Part shown: one piece after another, positions 44,897-53,240 of the stretch
Numbering within the stretch: position 1 is the stretch's first letter
Layout: every line of letters begins with the position of its first letter
NCBI RefSeq assembly: GCF_001040845.1
Contig: NZ_CP011941.1
Span: 110,977-174,976, forward strand
From: Synechococcus sp. WH 8020
GTDB lineage: Bacteria; Cyanobacteriota; Cyanobacteriia; PCC-6307; Cyanobiaceae
Reading direction: 5' to 3'
Length of the DNA: 64,000 nucleotides
The notes under the pieces: model-generated
Databases searched by the model: none
What the model was told of the DNA's origin: nothing
Seen by the model: only the letters and a program-made list of their open reading frames with translations
Position numbers and translations under genes: made by a program

Positions 44897-46414
44897 ATGG
44901 GCAATGACCGATCCCTGGTTCTTCTGCAGGGGCTGGTGGGAGGACTGCTTGCAGGCGTTGCTTTGACAGTGTCGGGACCTTGGTGGATGGTGCCGGCCCT
45001 GGCGCTGCTCTGGGCTGCGTCCTCCAGTTGTCTCGCCTCTGCGCTCTGGGGTGGCGTGGCCGTTCTGTTGAGCCATCGCTGGTTGCTGGCGTTGCATCCC
45101 CTGATGTGGATCGGTGTTCCCGCAGGGCTCAGCCTGCCGGTGGCTGCTGGGATTTGGTTGGCCTGTGCACTGCTGGCAGCCCTACTGCTGGCCTGTTGGA
45201 GTGGTCTTGTGAACCGCCTGCCCTTGCGGGGGAGTTTGACCCATGCCGTGATGGCCGCGTCCGTATGGGGATTGGTGGAAGTGGCGCTATCCCAAAGCCC
45301 TGTGTTTTGGATCGGAGTTGGTGGCAGCTTGCTTCCTGCCGACCCTCCTTTGGCTGCTCTGAGTCGCTGGATCGGTGAGGGCGGACTTGCCGCCCTGCAA
45401 TTGCTGCTCGGCTGGTGGCTATGGCGCTTGCTGACGCTGTCCCGGCGTGATTCAGGTTGGCTCGGACTCCTGGCAGGTGGCCTGTTGAGCCTTGTTGTTC
45501 TTCATGGGGTAGGGGCCAAGTTGCTGCAGAACCCAGTCATGATGGCGGTCCAATCTGAGCGAGCGGGATACAGCGTTGGCCTCTGGCAACCTGCGATTCC
45601 CACCCGTGAAAAATTTTCTGCGCAACGCCAACGGGACCTTCCCGGACGGCTTCAAGCTGCGCTTCAAGAGGCTGAAGCCGCTGATGCGGATTGGCTGATG
45701 GCACCTGAAGGTACGTTGTCGCTTAATGATTCCCTCATCGCACCGGCTCCGATTCCATTGATGAGTGGAGGGTTTCGCTGGTCGAGGGGACGTCAGCACA
45801 GCGCCATGCTTTTGGTAGAGGCTGGTAGCACCACTCCGATTGCCTCGATTGATAAGCATCGATTGGTTCCGTTAGGGGAATGGGTTCCGGCCTTGCCAGG
45901 CTTCAGTGGCCTCTCTGCCATCGGAGGCCTGGAGGCTGGAGAGCCATCCAGGCTTTGGCGCTGGGGCGGTCCACCTGCTTCTGTGGCCATCTGCTACGAG
46001 ATCAGCAATGGAGTGGCGTTGGCTCGGGGCGTGGCGGAGGGGGCGGAGTGGATTCTTGCTGCGGCCAACCTTGACCCCTACCCCCGCCTCCTTCAGATGC
46101 AGTATTTGGCTTTGGCCCAGCTGCGCAGTTTGGAGACGGCCAGACCGCTGTTATCAACGGCGAACACGGGTCCAACGGCCTTGGTCCAAGCCAATGGTCA
46201 GATCGCAGAGCGCTTGGCGTCGTTCGATCCAGGCCTCTTGGTGGTGCAGTTCCAACCCCATACGGGTTTGACGGGGTATGTGCGCTGGGGAGAGTCACCC
46301 CTGCTGTTGTTGATCGGAGCCTCGTCGCTGATCTTGATCAGACCGGCGAGTCGATTAGCCCCCCGCCCAGCACGACCTCGCCGTCGTACATCACAGCCCC
46401 CTGACCAGGAGTGA
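44897..46414 (+). CDS. lnt: Apolipoprotein N-acyltransferase Lnt
   Basis: A 505-residue membrane enzyme adding the third acyl chain to lipoproteins. Six to seven N-terminal spans precede a nitrilase-type domain with the catalytic triad Glu ([11 protein letters not shown]), Lys ([13 protein letters not shown]) and Cys ([10 protein letters not shown]). The final hydrophobic span is at residues 475-490. ATG 44897 ([13 protein letters not shown]) is chosen; upstream in-frame codons to 44822 overlap the divergent gene. Tail-to-tail overlap with mnmA of 77 bases. Confidence 0.93.
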   Translation: MGNDRSLVLLQGLVGGLLAGVALTVSGPWWMVPALALLWAASSSCLASALWGGVAVLLSHRWLLALHPLMWIGVPAGLSLPVAAGIWLACALLAALLLACWSGLVNRLPLRGSLTHAVMAASVWGLVEVALSQSPVFWIGVGGSLLPADPPLAALSRWIGEGGLAALQLLLGWWLWRLLTLSRRDSGWLGLLAGGLLSLVVLHGVGAKLLQNPVMMAVQSERAGYSVGLWQPAIPTREKFSAQRQRDLPGRLQAALQEAEAADADWLMAPEGTLSLNDSLIAPAPIPLMSGGFRWSRGRQHSAMLLVEAGSTTPIASIDKHRLVPLGEWVPALPGFSGLSAIGGLEAGEPSRLWRWGGPPASVAICYEISNGVALARGVAEGAEWILAAANLDPYPRLLQMQYLALAQLRSLETARPLLSTANTGPTALVQANGQIAERLASFDPGLLVVQFQPHTGLTGYVRWGESPLLLLIGASSLILIRPASRLAPRPARPRRRTSQPPDQE

Positions 46415-47513
46415 TCGAAAACTGCGGCTCGTGGAAGGTGAGCTTGCAGCGATGAGGGCGCTGTCCAGCCCGATCGTTAGCAGTGGCTTCGATGCAGATG
46501 AGATGGGCACGAACGGGTTCGCTGCGGTAGCGCACTTGCACCTCCACCTCCATGGGGGAACCGAGTGGGGGCGGGGCGATTGAGACCCAGTTCACAGCGC
46601 CAACCTCGCAGCCAGTGCGACCAGCTTCTGCCCTCGTGGCGACCACCACCTGATTCATGGCGGCATCGAGCTTCACCACATGGAGTGGTTCACTCCAGGC
46701 AATTCCCAAGCCTTTGCGTTGACCGATCGTGAAGTGTTCGATGCCGTCGTGCTGCCCGATCACCGTTCCGTCTTGCAGCACGATTTCACCGTCCCGCGGG
46801 GGAATGTAGGCATCGAGGAAAGCGCGCATCGAGCCATGGTGATCGGCGAGGCAGAGGTCCTGACTTTCTGGCTTGTCGGCAGTCCTTAATCCGTGGCGCC
46901 CGGCCTCAAGACGGGTGTCGGCCTTGGTGAGTTCGCCGAGTGGGAACACGACGCGCGCCAAAACTTCCTGGGGGAGGTCATAGAGGAAGTAACTCTGGTC
47001 TTTGCGGCTGTCTAAACCTCGCAACAGCTTCCAGCGGCCGTCTTCCCGGTCAAGACGAATGCGGGCGTAATGGCCTGTGGCAACCCTGGGGAGATTGCGT
47101 TCTTGCTCGGCCCAGGCGAGCATCGGCCCGAATTTCACCGAACGGTTGCACTTGGAACATGGCAGGGGTGTGATGCCAGCCCGGTAGCCATCAACCAAGC
47201 CTTGAACGATTTCGCGAACGAAGGTGTCTCTTGAATCCACCACGTGGTGGGGAACACCGAGCTGTTCACAGATTCCGGCAGCATCCACCAGGCCCTCGGC
47301 GCAGCATGCTCCCTTCCCGCTCATCAGCCAGAGCGTGAGGCCCTCCACCTCCCAGCCGGCTTCCACCATCAAGGCTGCTGTCAGTGAGCTGTCGACCCCA
47401 CCCGAAAGCCCAACGGCCACCCGATGCTCACCAGGCCATTGGCGCAATCGCTCCAGGGCCTCGGCACCTGCTTGAGTTGCTGTAGAGGTGGTCATCTTGG
47501 CCTCGGCCGACAT
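46338..47513 (-). CDS. mnmA: tRNA-specific 2-thiouridylase MnmA
   Basis: A 391-residue enzyme that thiolates U34 of tRNA-Lys, -Glu and -Gln. The PP-loop [18 protein letters not shown] activates the base, the catalytic Cys is in [13 protein letters not shown], and the partner Cys is in [29 protein letters not shown] and the C-terminal barrel are present. Its C-terminus overlaps lnt in the opposite strand. Divergent from nnrD/E. Confidence 0.95.
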   Translation of the reverse strand: MSAEAKMTTSTATQAGAEALERLRQWPGEHRVAVGLSGGVDSSLTAALMVEAGWEVEGLTLWLMSGKGACCAEGLVDAAGICEQLGVPHHVVDSRDTFVREIVQGLVDGYRAGITPLPCSKCNRSVKFGPMLAWAEQERNLPRVATGHYARIRLDREDGRWKLLRGLDSRKDQSYFLYDLPQEVLARVVFPLGELTKADTRLEAGRHGLRTADKPESQDLCLADHHGSMRAFLDAYIPPRDGEIVLQDGTVIGQHDGIEHFTIGQRKGLGIAWSEPLHVVKLDAAMNQVVVATRAEAGRTGCEVGAVNWVSIAPPPLGSPMEVEVQVRYRSEPVRAHLICIEATANDRAGQRPHRCKLTFHEPQFSITPGQGAVMYDGEVVLGGGLIDSPV

Positions 47514-47563
47514 GGGCGGGCATCGCTGTCTAACTCCATAGTGAGGGCCCGGGTGTTTTTGGC

Positions 47564-49117
47564 TTGGTCTGGCCTCCTTTTGATGCGGATCACTGGCTCG
47601 TCAGTGCAGAGCAAATGTTGGCACTGGAGCAGGAATGGCTGGGGAGTGGTTTGCCTGTTGCCGCCTTGATGGAAGCCGTCGGCCAGGCGATGGCTGATTG
47701 GTGTCTTCAGCGCCGGAAGCGACTCGAGCAGGGCGTTTTGGTGTTAGTGGGACCGGGCCACAACGGTGGTGATGGGCTTGTGGTGGCGAGACGGTTGATC
47801 GCTGCCGGAGTGGAGGTGAGGCTGTGGGCCCCTCTGCCGCTCCGGCAATTGCTCACCCAAGAGCATTGGCGTCATCTGGAGTGGCTTGGGGCAATTGTTC
47901 TGGAGACGCAGCCGGATCCGAGGGACTCAGCTCTGTGGGTGGAGGCACTGTTTGGGTTGGGACAACATCGTCCACTCCCTGAGGGTTTGGCGCTGTTGTT
48001 TTCCGAACGCGAGCGTGTTCAGCCGGGTCGGTTAATCAGTTTGGATGTGCCTGCTGGGATGCATTCCAATCACGGCCGGATGCAGGCCGGCGGTGGGGCG
48101 GTGGCCTCCGACACGTTGTGCGTGGGTCTGGTGAAACGCGGGTTGGTTCAGGACGCAGCTCTGGCCAACGCGGGTTGTGTGCATCGTTTGGACCCTGGCG
48201 TTCCGCGCCAGTTGATTGATCAACGGGATGCATCTGCTGTGCTGCGAGTGATGGCAAAAGATCTGGTGACTCTGCCAGTTCCTCAAGATTCGCCAATGGC
48301 CATGAAATATCAGCGAGGCCGCGTCTTGGTACTCGCAGGTAGCGAGCGCTATCGCGGCGCAGCCGTTCTGGCGGCGCATGGGGCGATGGCGAGTGGCGTG
48401 GGAAGTCTGAAAGCCGCGTTGCCAGAAGCCGTGGCTGAGCTCATCTGGCAGTGGATTCCTGAGTTGGTGGTGTCGGCCTCGTTGCCAGCAACCGCATCGA
48501 GAGGATTGGCTTGGGGACCATGGCTGGCTCATGCAGATCTAACCCGCTTGGATGCGTTGTTGCTGGGCCCTGGTGTTGGAGCGCTCGAAGGGCATTGGGA
48601 TGCCTGGGCAGAACCCTTGGTTTCGTTTCAAGGGCTACTCGTGCTGGATGCGGATGGGCTCAACGCCTTGGCCGGCTCAAAGCAAGGCTGGCGTTGGCTT
48701 TGCCGGCGTGAATTCCCAACCTGGATCACCCCACATCGCAGTGAATTCGCAAGGCTTTTCCCTGATTTCAGTGGTCGGGAACCGCTGGAGAGTGCGCAAT
48801 GGGCAGCAGCAGAGAGCGGAGCGGTTGTGCTGCTTAAGGGTGCTCACTCATTGATTGCCGATCCGAATGGTGTGGTGCATCAACTCGTGGATACGTCTGT
48901 TCAGTCGGCTCGTGCGGGCCTTGGAGATCTGTTGGCTGGATTTGCCGTTGGCTGGGGTGCGCGTTGCCTGGCGTGTGGAGAGGAGTCGCGGGGCACGGCC
49001 CTTGCCGCCGCGGCTTTATTGCACGCCGAAGCGGCAAGAACCAGTGAAGATGCCAGTAGTGCCAATGAGATTGCGAAAACCCTTGCTGAGCTCACCCGTC
49101 AGATTTGCGCCAATTAA
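47564..49117 (+). CDS. nnr: Bifunctional NAD(P)H-hydrate epimerase/dehydratase
   Basis: A 517-residue fusion repairing hydrated NADH/NADPH. The N-terminal YjeF epimerase domain has [18 protein letters not shown] and [17 protein letters not shown]. The C-terminal ADP-dependent dehydratase has [39 protein letters not shown] and [12 protein letters not shown]. The last motif usually reads GTGD; here AGLGD. The start is not certain (GTG 47564). Confidence 0.92.
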   Translation: MVWPPFDADHWLVSAEQMLALEQEWLGSGLPVAALMEAVGQAMADWCLQRRKRLEQGVLVLVGPGHNGGDGLVVARRLIAAGVEVRLWAPLPLRQLLTQEHWRHLEWLGAIVLETQPDPRDSALWVEALFGLGQHRPLPEGLALLFSERERVQPGRLISLDVPAGMHSNHGRMQAGGGAVASDTLCVGLVKRGLVQDAALANAGCVHRLDPGVPRQLIDQRDASAVLRVMAKDLVTLPVPQDSPMAMKYQRGRVLVLAGSERYRGAAVLAAHGAMASGVGSLKAALPEAVAELIWQWIPELVVSASLPATASRGLAWGPWLAHADLTRLDALLLGPGVGALEGHWDAWAEPLVSFQGLLVLDADGLNALAGSKQGWRWLCRREFPTWITPHRSEFARLFPDFSGREPLESAQWAAAESGAVVLLKGAHSLIADPNGVVHQLVDTSVQSARAGLGDLLAGFAVGWGARCLACGEESRGTALAAAALLHAEAARTSEDASSANEIAKTLAELTRQICAN

Positions 49118-49269
49118 TTGTAAGAAAATTGATGAAGTTTTAAAATGCACACAATTCAAAACGCACAAATGTGTCGTTTTCCTTTCAAGAATCTGAAGGG
49201 TTGCTGAAAACATTTGGGTTTATCGTTTTTTCATAGGAAAGTCTCACCACGCCCAAGAGACGAGTTGCC

Positions 49270-49338
49270 ATGGTTTCCTCAACAGCTCGGACCTCCGAGA
49301 CTCAGAGACGCAGAGACGCAGAAGCAGTGATCCGATGA
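49270..49338 (+). CDS. Out-of-frame remnant of the sigma factor N-terminus (22-residue ORF)
   Basis: ATG 49270 encodes MVSSTARTSETQRRRDAEAV and stops at 49336-49338, overlapping the sigma ATG as ATGA. The sigma frame itself reads SETQRRRSSDPMSWYL across the same bases. Deleting one 8-base repeat (49305-49312) fuses the two into a continuous protein. So this is best read as the original 5' end of the sigma gene, now shifted. It could also act as a coupled leader peptide. Confidence 0.5.
   Translation: MVSSTARTSETQRRRDAEAVIR
49297..49320 (+). repeat. 8-base tandem repeat (three units, one degenerate)
   Basis: GAGACTCA (49297-49304) is followed by two perfect GAGACGCA units (49305-49312, 49313-49320). 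A unit of 8 is not a multiple of 3, so gain or loss of one unit changes the reading frame of the downstream sigma gene. Confidence 0.9.
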
Positions 49339-50219
49339 GTTGGTATTTGGCGACGATTGGCCGAATACCACTGTTGACCGCTGCTGAAGAAATTGAGCTT
49401 GGCAATCAGGTCCAGAAGTTCATGGAGCTGACCCAGGACGGAACAGTTTCTCCCGACAGCGAAGAGTTCAGCTCCAAGGACCGCCGCATGATTCGCGTTG
49501 GCCAGCGTGCCAAGCAGCGGATGATGAAGGCCAACCTACGCCTTGTTGTGAGTGTCGCGAAGAAATATCAAGGCAAAGGTCTTGAGCTTCTCGATCTCAT
49601 TCAAGAGGGCTCCCTTGGCTTGGAACGGGCGGTTGAGAAGTTTGATCCAACGCGTGGATATAAGTTTTCCACCTACGCCTTTTGGTGGATCCGTCAGAGC
49701 ATGACCCGGGCGATTGCTTGTCAGTCACGCACGATCCGTCTGCCCGTGCATTTGAGCGAGCGTCTCACCACCATCCGCAAAGTGAGTCTGGATCTCGCAC
49801 ACAAGCTGGGTGCGATGCCGAGTCGCCTCGAGATTTCAGAAGCTCTGGACATGCCTGTTGAGGAGCTCGACTCCTTGCTCCGCCAGGCTCTCACGACTAG
49901 CAGTCTTGATGCTCCTGTGAATGGAGAGGATGGCCGTAGTTTCCTTGGCGATTTGATTGCCGATTCCTCAGCAGAGGAGCCTCTCGACAAGGTCGAACAG
50001 CGCATTCACCACGAACAACTTGGCCGCTGGTTAAGTCACCTGAGTGAGCAGGAGCAACATGTGCTCACTCTGAGGTTTGGTTTAAACGGTAACGAGCGCC
50101 ACACCCTGGCTCAAATTGGTCGTTTGCTCGATGTCTCGCGTGAACGCGTACGCCAGGTGGAATTGAAGTCACTGCGCAAGCTGCGTAATCTCACTCGTCG
50201 GATGTCTCCAACGTTCTGA
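49335..50219 (+). CDS. RNA polymerase sigma factor, group 2 (sigma-70 family)
   Basis: A 294-residue non-essential-type sigma factor. It has region 1.2 (WYLATIGRIPLLTAAEEIEL), region 2 (NLRLVVSVAKKYQGKGLELL and YKFSTYAFWWIRQSMTRAIA), region 3 (LPVHLSERLTTIRKVSLDLA) and region 4.2 (TLAQIGRLLDVSRERVRQVE). No region 1.1. Cyanobacteria carry several such SigB-SigE-like factors for stress and circadian control; which one this is cannot be told. The ATG at 49335 is the only in-frame start now available, because an 8-base duplication upstream puts the likelier ATG at 49270 out of frame. Confidence 0.92.
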   Translation: MSWYLATIGRIPLLTAAEEIELGNQVQKFMELTQDGTVSPDSEEFSSKDRRMIRVGQRAKQRMMKANLRLVVSVAKKYQGKGLELLDLIQEGSLGLERAVEKFDPTRGYKFSTYAFWWIRQSMTRAIACQSRTIRLPVHLSERLTTIRKVSLDLAHKLGAMPSRLEISEALDMPVEELDSLLRQALTTSSLDAPVNGEDGRSFLGDLIADSSAEEPLDKVEQRIHHEQLGRWLSHLSEQEQHVLTLRFGLNGNERHTLAQIGRLLDVSRERVRQVELKSLRKLRNLTRRMSPTF

Positions 50220-50314
50220 TGGCTCGAAGATTCCGCGGCTGGTCACAAGCATCAGTCGTGGTCATCTTTTTCGTCCTTCATGAGGTCATCAGATTCCCTG
50301 TGGTCCCTAGCTGA
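50219..50314 (+). CDS. 31-residue hydrophobic micro-ORF coupled to the sigma gene (uncertain)
   Basis: The sigma stop and a new ATG overlap as TGATG (50217-50221). The frame encodes MARRFRGWSQASVVVIFFVL and ends VVPS before TGA 50312-50314. A basic start followed by a hydrophobic stretch suggests a membrane peptide. It may be chance. The remaining interval 50315-50525 shows no gene on either strand. Confidence 0.28.
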   Translation: MARRFRGWSQASVVVIFFVLHEVIRFPVVPS

Positions 50315-50525
50315 TCAATTGGGTTCTTGTAGGCAATGGATCAATGCATTGTCGATTGATGTCTAGATCCTTGAACTGCGAGTCTTGTGGGGGTTCCAGT
50401 TGACATCCCGGATTCATAGAGCGACTCCAAAACGTCCAAACTCGCGAAGTGCTCACCCAATTGCGCGAGTCCGAACCTGTAAGAACAGTTGAGAGACTTC
50501 TGCTTTCATCCCTGAGACGAAACAC

Positions 50526-50723
50526 TTGAACGAATCAAATCAGCCGAGCAAGCCCAGAGCGCTCACCTATACAGAAATGATGAATGGGGGTCAGCAACAA
50601 ATCGATGGCGCAAAGCATCAGGCTGAGTTGGATCTTCAGCGCCGCAAGGATCAACAAGAGCGCTCAATCGAACATCTGGAGCAGTCCCTCAGGGGCAACA
50701 TAATTGACCCAAATATTGGATGA
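50526..50723 (+). CDS. Small charged hypothetical protein
   Basis: 65 residues from TTG 50526: KPRALTYTEMMNGGQQQIDG then a long charged helix (HQAELDLQRRKDQQERSIEH). Probably a single helix or short coiled coil. No family recognised. Its stop overlaps the start of a 40-residue membrane ORF (ATGA at 50720-50723), which supports both being translated. Confidence 0.5.
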   Translation: MNESNQPSKPRALTYTEMMNGGQQQIDGAKHQAELDLQRRKDQQERSIEHLEQSLRGNIIDPNIG

Positions 50724-50842
50724 ATGCTCTTGCTTGCATCGTTCTATCGGTGACTTTTGCGTACATGATTGTTCAGGTGCAAAAGATAAGTGGTTTCAGT
50801 GCACAGACGGTTCTAGCGCGACGATTCCGAGCTTGTCTTTGA
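50720..50842 (+). CDS. 40-residue single-span membrane peptide, coupled to the upstream ORF
   Basis: ATG 50720 overlaps the preceding stop as ATGA. The peptide is MNALACIVLSVTFAYMIVQV followed by a basic end (LARRFRAC), consistent with one membrane span and a cytosolic basic tail. In the overlapping frame after 50824 the bases read DDSELVFDKNLRFRIKEVFE up to the ATG at 50880, so it may once have been fused to that ORF. Confidence 0.4.
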   Translation: MNALACIVLSVTFAYMIVQVQKISGFSAQTVLARRFRACL

Positions 50843-50879
50843 CAAGAACCTTAGATTTCGGATCAAAGAGGTTTTCGAA

Positions 50880-51176
50880 ATGGATGTGCAAACTAAGGAT
50901 TATAAGGGTTATGTTGAATCGATAAATGCTCTTCTTCGCCACATTGATGCCAATTTCTTGATGATTTCCGAAAGGCGCCTTGAGGATGATCCTTTCAGTG
51001 ATGAGGTGGTGGATTTCGTCCGTGATGACCGTGTTGCAATGCTGTCCTTTAAGGGTGGTTGCCTCATTGCCCTAACGGCTAAGTGGTGACAAGCAGCGCT
51101 TCAGCTTTTTCGTGTGAGTCAATTGGTAGAAGATGGTTGGCAACATCTCCCCCTTACTGATTTCCCCAGCGATTGA
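50880..51176 (+). pseudogene. Small acidic protein interrupted by a stop codon
   Basis: From ATG 50880 the frame encodes 69 residues (MDVQTKDYKGYVESINALLR, then VVDFVRDDRVAMLSFKGG) and stops at TGA 51087-51089. The same frame continues without another stop to 51176 as QAALQLFRVSQLVEDGW and LPLTDFPSD. The last block recurs at 51523-51582 as SSLADFPGDS, so I read the TGA as a nonsense change in a longer gene. The 69-residue product may still be made. Confidence 0.42.
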
Positions 51177-51213
51177 TACCTCAAGGAAACCGCCTATGAA
51201 TTTCACAATCAAG
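51151..51213 (+). repeat. Dispersed direct repeat, copy 1 (gene junction)
   Basis: About 54 of 63 bases match 51554-51616 without gaps. The repeat covers the end of one ORF (DFPSD-stop), a ribosome-binding region (CAAGGAAACCGCCT) and the start ATG of the next (51196). In this copy the second ORF stops after nine codons (MNFTIKDSI). Confidence 0.7.
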
Positions 51214-51256
51214 GACTCAATCTAAGAGTTAGTGCATCATGTTAAAATCGTAAAAC

Positions 51257-51276
51257 TTGCTAAAGTGGTTTAGCAA
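51257..51276 (+). promoter_or_regulatory. Hairpin just upstream of a small ORF
   Basis: TTGCTAAA and TTTAGCAA form a perfect 8-base stem with a GTGG loop, ending 10 bases before the ATG at 51287. It covers the place where a ribosome-binding site would be; no purine-rich site is seen otherwise. Could be a translational control element or an operator. Confidence 0.45.
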
Positions 51277-51286
51277 TACCAATCCA

Positions 51287-51454
51287 ATGGCAGAACATAC
51301 CTCCAAGCATTTCACGCTTCTGAAGCTAGAGGATGCATGGATGCTGAAATCTTCCCATGTCACTAAAGACCAAGATGGAGATTGGATGGTTACCAACGGT
51401 GAACTGCATGAATTGCTGGAGTTGCTGCAATCAGCAAAGAATGACTTCCAATGA
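51287..51454 (+). CDS. 55-residue hypothetical protein
   Basis: MAEHTSKHFTLLKLEDAWML, then KDQDGDWMVTNGELHELLEL and a basic end. It reads as two strands and a helix, a compact small domain. No match known. A longer frame from TTG 51257 exists, but it would begin inside the hairpin. It sits between the two repeat copies. Confidence 0.5.
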   Translation: MAEHTSKHFTLLKLEDAWMLKSSHVTKDQDGDWMVTNGELHELLELLQSAKNDFQ

Positions 51455-51522
51455 ATCAATCTAAGTGCCTTTGTTGGTTGCTTTAGTTTCCTCATCGTTG
51501 TTTGATCATAAGGAGGTGTCTA

Positions 51523-51582
51523 ATGGAAAAAAGGTGGGCGCCATCCTCCTCTTCCCTTGCTGATTTCCCTGGCGATTCATAG
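51523..51582 (+). CDS. 19-residue ORF with a strong ribosome-binding site (remnant)
   Basis: AAGGAGGTGTCTA precedes ATG 51523, the best Shine-Dalgarno site seen in this stretch. The peptide MEKRWAPSSSSLADFPGDS ends like the interrupted ORF at 50880-51176 (W then L-x-DFP-x-D). It is likely the truncated 3' end of a second copy of that gene that has gained or kept a start. Confidence 0.35.
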   Translation: MEKRWAPSSSSLADFPGDS

Positions 51583-51616
51583 CCCAAGGAAACCGCCTAT
51601 GCGTTTCACAATCAAT
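51554..51616 (+). repeat. Dispersed direct repeat, copy 2 (gene junction)
   Basis: Second copy of the repeat at 51151-51213, 403 bases downstream, with the same 45-base spacing from repeat start to the ATG of the second ORF (51599 here). Confidence 0.7.
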
Positions 51617-51780
51617 GCTCCATTTCTGGCACCGGTTGTACAGCTTCGTTGCCCTGAGATTGTCGTGAAGAAAGGCTTCACTGATCAGAGAAGACTGTAG
51701 GGGCTAAGCAGATAAAGGAGCGCCTTGGAGACCACCTGGAGTTCAATGACGCAGATTTGGTCGTTTTTTGGTGGCTGTGA
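51599..51780 (+). pseudogene. Small hypothetical protein split by a frameshift
   Basis: ATG 51599 encodes MRFTINAPFLAPVVQLRCPE and EIVVKKGFTD, then stops at 51698-51700. From about 51680 another frame continues SEKTVGAKQIKERLGDHLEF and ends FNDADLVVFWWL at 51778-51780. Together they make one plausible 58-60 residue protein. The break is near the GATCAGAGAAG at 51681-51691. A short form of 33 residues could still be made. Confidence 0.4.
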
Positions 51781-51930
51781 CTTCTTGATTGGTGAATCTC
51801 TCGCTCCTGAGAAAAAAGTCATCGGCAGCTATTGCCACAGATGACAATCGTTATTGTGGTTTGCACGAAGCGAGTCAGCCATAGCCTGCTTGCTCGCCTT
51901 TCAGAACGAAGTGCGAGGGCAAAAAGAATG

Positions 51931-51975
51931 AAAAAGAAGTGAGCTTGCAATGCCCATCACCCGCCTCACTTCTTT
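51931..51975 (-). terminator. Hairpin with 11-base stem, probable minus-strand or bidirectional terminator
   Basis: AAAGAAGTGAG (51933-51943) pairs perfectly with CTCACTTCTTT (51965-51975) across a 21-base loop. On the minus strand the 3' arm runs into TTTTT. On the plus strand only TTT follows. No minus-strand gene is seen upstream of it, so its partner transcript is unknown. Confidence 0.45.
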
Positions 51976-51987
51976 GATAGGTTCATT

Positions 51988-52182
51988 TTGATACCGAAAA
52001 GAAAAATAGTCAACAGATTGGGAGATAGAGATACGTCATATATCGTGCTATTAACACGTGAAAAGCGCTACTTGCATGGCGATTCGAACGAGTTGGCTTG
52101 GAGGCACCCATACGAGAGGGTTTCTGAATTCATGTTCGTATGTACACGGGTGCAGAAAATTTTTCGAACGTTATTGCTGTAA
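51988..52182 (+). CDS. Small basic hypothetical protein (uncertain)
   Basis: 64 residues from TTG 51988: RKIVNRLGDRDTSYIVLLTR, then EKRYLHGDSNELAWRHPYER. The strand-like first half is protein-like. The last third (CTRVQKIFRTLLL) is less so. A+T-rich. No family. The 780 bases from 51781 to 52562 otherwise hold only this and two smaller ORFs. Confidence 0.32.
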   Translation: MIPKRKIVNRLGDRDTSYIVLLTREKRYLHGDSNELAWRHPYERVSEFMFVCTRVQKIFRTLLL

Positions 52183-52186
52183 CCCT

Positions 52187-52303
52187 ATGGTCTGGCTGCC
52201 CTTCTTAGAGATGGCAAGAATGGTTGCACCGGAAGCAATCATCAATGTTTCAAGCTCGCCTCCTGATCAGCTAGTTCCTGTGCATAAATTTGAATTTGAG
52301 TAA
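52187..52303 (+). CDS. 38-residue micro-ORF (uncertain)
   Basis: ATG 52187, 5 bases after the previous stop: MVWLPFLEMARMVAPEAIIN then SSPPDQLVPVHKFEFE. The close spacing suggests translation together with the upstream ORF. It is not recognised and could be a fragment. Confidence 0.28.
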   Translation: MVWLPFLEMARMVAPEAIINVSSSPPDQLVPVHKFEFE

Positions 52304-52389
52304 CATACAGACTGCTGGATGCAGCTCCTCACAGGCTCTTTTTGAGTTGTAACGATCATCCGCATCATCAAAGACGAAGAGGTGGAGTG

Positions 52390-52464
52390 ATGCTCATCAT
52401 CCTTGTTTGGCTGGGTCTTCTGCTCTTCACCAACCCAGAGGTCTGGTCAATGACGAATGACTGA
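52390..52464 (+). CDS. 24-residue hydrophobic micro-ORF (uncertain)
   Basis: ATG 52390, preceded by GAAGAGGTGGAGTG, encodes MLIILVWLGLLLFTNPEVWS and ends TND. It is one hydrophobic span with a purine-rich leader. Small photosystem-like or regulatory membrane peptides have this size, but no identity can be given. Confidence 0.3.
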   Translation: MLIILVWLGLLLFTNPEVWSMTND

Positions 52465-52562
52465 CTCCGCTCTGTTGGTGATGCAATTGCCCCCGCCAAG
52501 GACTGAAAGACCCTCCAAGATAGAGTGCAAGATCATGTTGTCAAAAAGGGTTAAGAACTAGA

Positions 52563-52877
52563 GTGAAAGTACTTCTACTCCTGATTTTGTTGCCAGTCAT
52601 GCCAGCAAAGGCAGAACAACAAGACATTCAGTGCCCGGGACAGAATACGGTTGAGATGAGGTGGTGTGTATCCAAGAGTTTGAAAAAGTCCAACAATGCA
52701 CTTGAAAAGCAACTGACACCAAAGATTCTTGAGAGCTGGAAACAAGCAACCCAGAAAGTCTGTGCTGCTGCTTATCGACCATATTTACAAGGATCGATCT
52801 ACCCGCAAATGGTTGTCGGCTGCGATGACCGACTCAATCGTACTCTGCTGAAAGAATTCAAGGGTCTAGGGGAATAA
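52563..52877 (+). CDS. LprI/DUF1311-like secreted protein
   Basis: A 104-residue protein with a signal peptide (VLLLLILLPVMPAKA) and a Cys-rich helical domain: QCPGQNTVEMRWCVSKSLKK, LEKQLTPKILESWKQATQKV, CAAAYRPYLQGSIYPQMVVG, and a last Cys in VGCDDRLNRT. The order C, T-x-EM-x-x-C, long helix, C-x(5)-Y, G-S-I-x-P, C matches the lysozyme-inhibitor LprI-like DUF1311 family. A role in wall protection is possible but not shown. GTG 52563 start. Confidence 0.68.
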   Translation: MKVLLLLILLPVMPAKAEQQDIQCPGQNTVEMRWCVSKSLKKSNNALEKQLTPKILESWKQATQKVCAAAYRPYLQGSIYPQMVVGCDDRLNRTLLKEFKGLGE

Positions 52878-52973
52878 GGCTATTGCTCTCACTGCACCAT
52901 AAGAGATTAATCGAAAGTATTTTGTTTGTTATGATAGTCGGAAAGAAAAGAACCATCGTTGCTTCCTTGGCTA

Positions 52974-53234
52974 ATGAGGCTTGCGAATGTCAAACTTCTC
53001 TCTTTTGTTTTTATCGGGCTTATAGGCTGTAATCGTCCATCAGCTGAAGATGCGATGAAATCGTGCGTGAAGTGGGGGAATCAAGGTATCAGTATTCGCA
53101 GCTATCAATACGGACTCACGTCACATACAAGAGAATGTTTATATGACAAAGGAAATAGACAGGTGGTTGGTTATGAAAAGGATGTTAAAAGCAATCAAGC
53201 AGCCCGCAAAAAAGTAAAGCACTTCAGGTATTGA
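52974..53234 (+). CDS. Small lipoprotein, shares a family pattern with 54123 and 7418
   Basis: 86 residues: MRLANVKLLSFVFIGLIGCN with lipobox LIGC (Cys 19), then AEDAMKSCVKWGNQGISI, R-E-C at SHTRECLYDKG, VVGYEKDVK, and a C-terminal KKVKHFRY. The same arrangement (C-x-KW-x(2-3)-G-x-x-I, R-x-C, a G-aromatic turn, VK-x-F-x-Y end) is found in the lipoprotein at 54123. Membrane-anchored, function unknown. An upstream start at 52959 adds five residues. Confidence 0.6.
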   Translation: MRLANVKLLSFVFIGLIGCNRPSAEDAMKSCVKWGNQGISIRSYQYGLTSHTRECLYDKGNRQVVGYEKDVKSNQAARKKVKHFRY

Positions 53235-53240
53235 GCAGAA

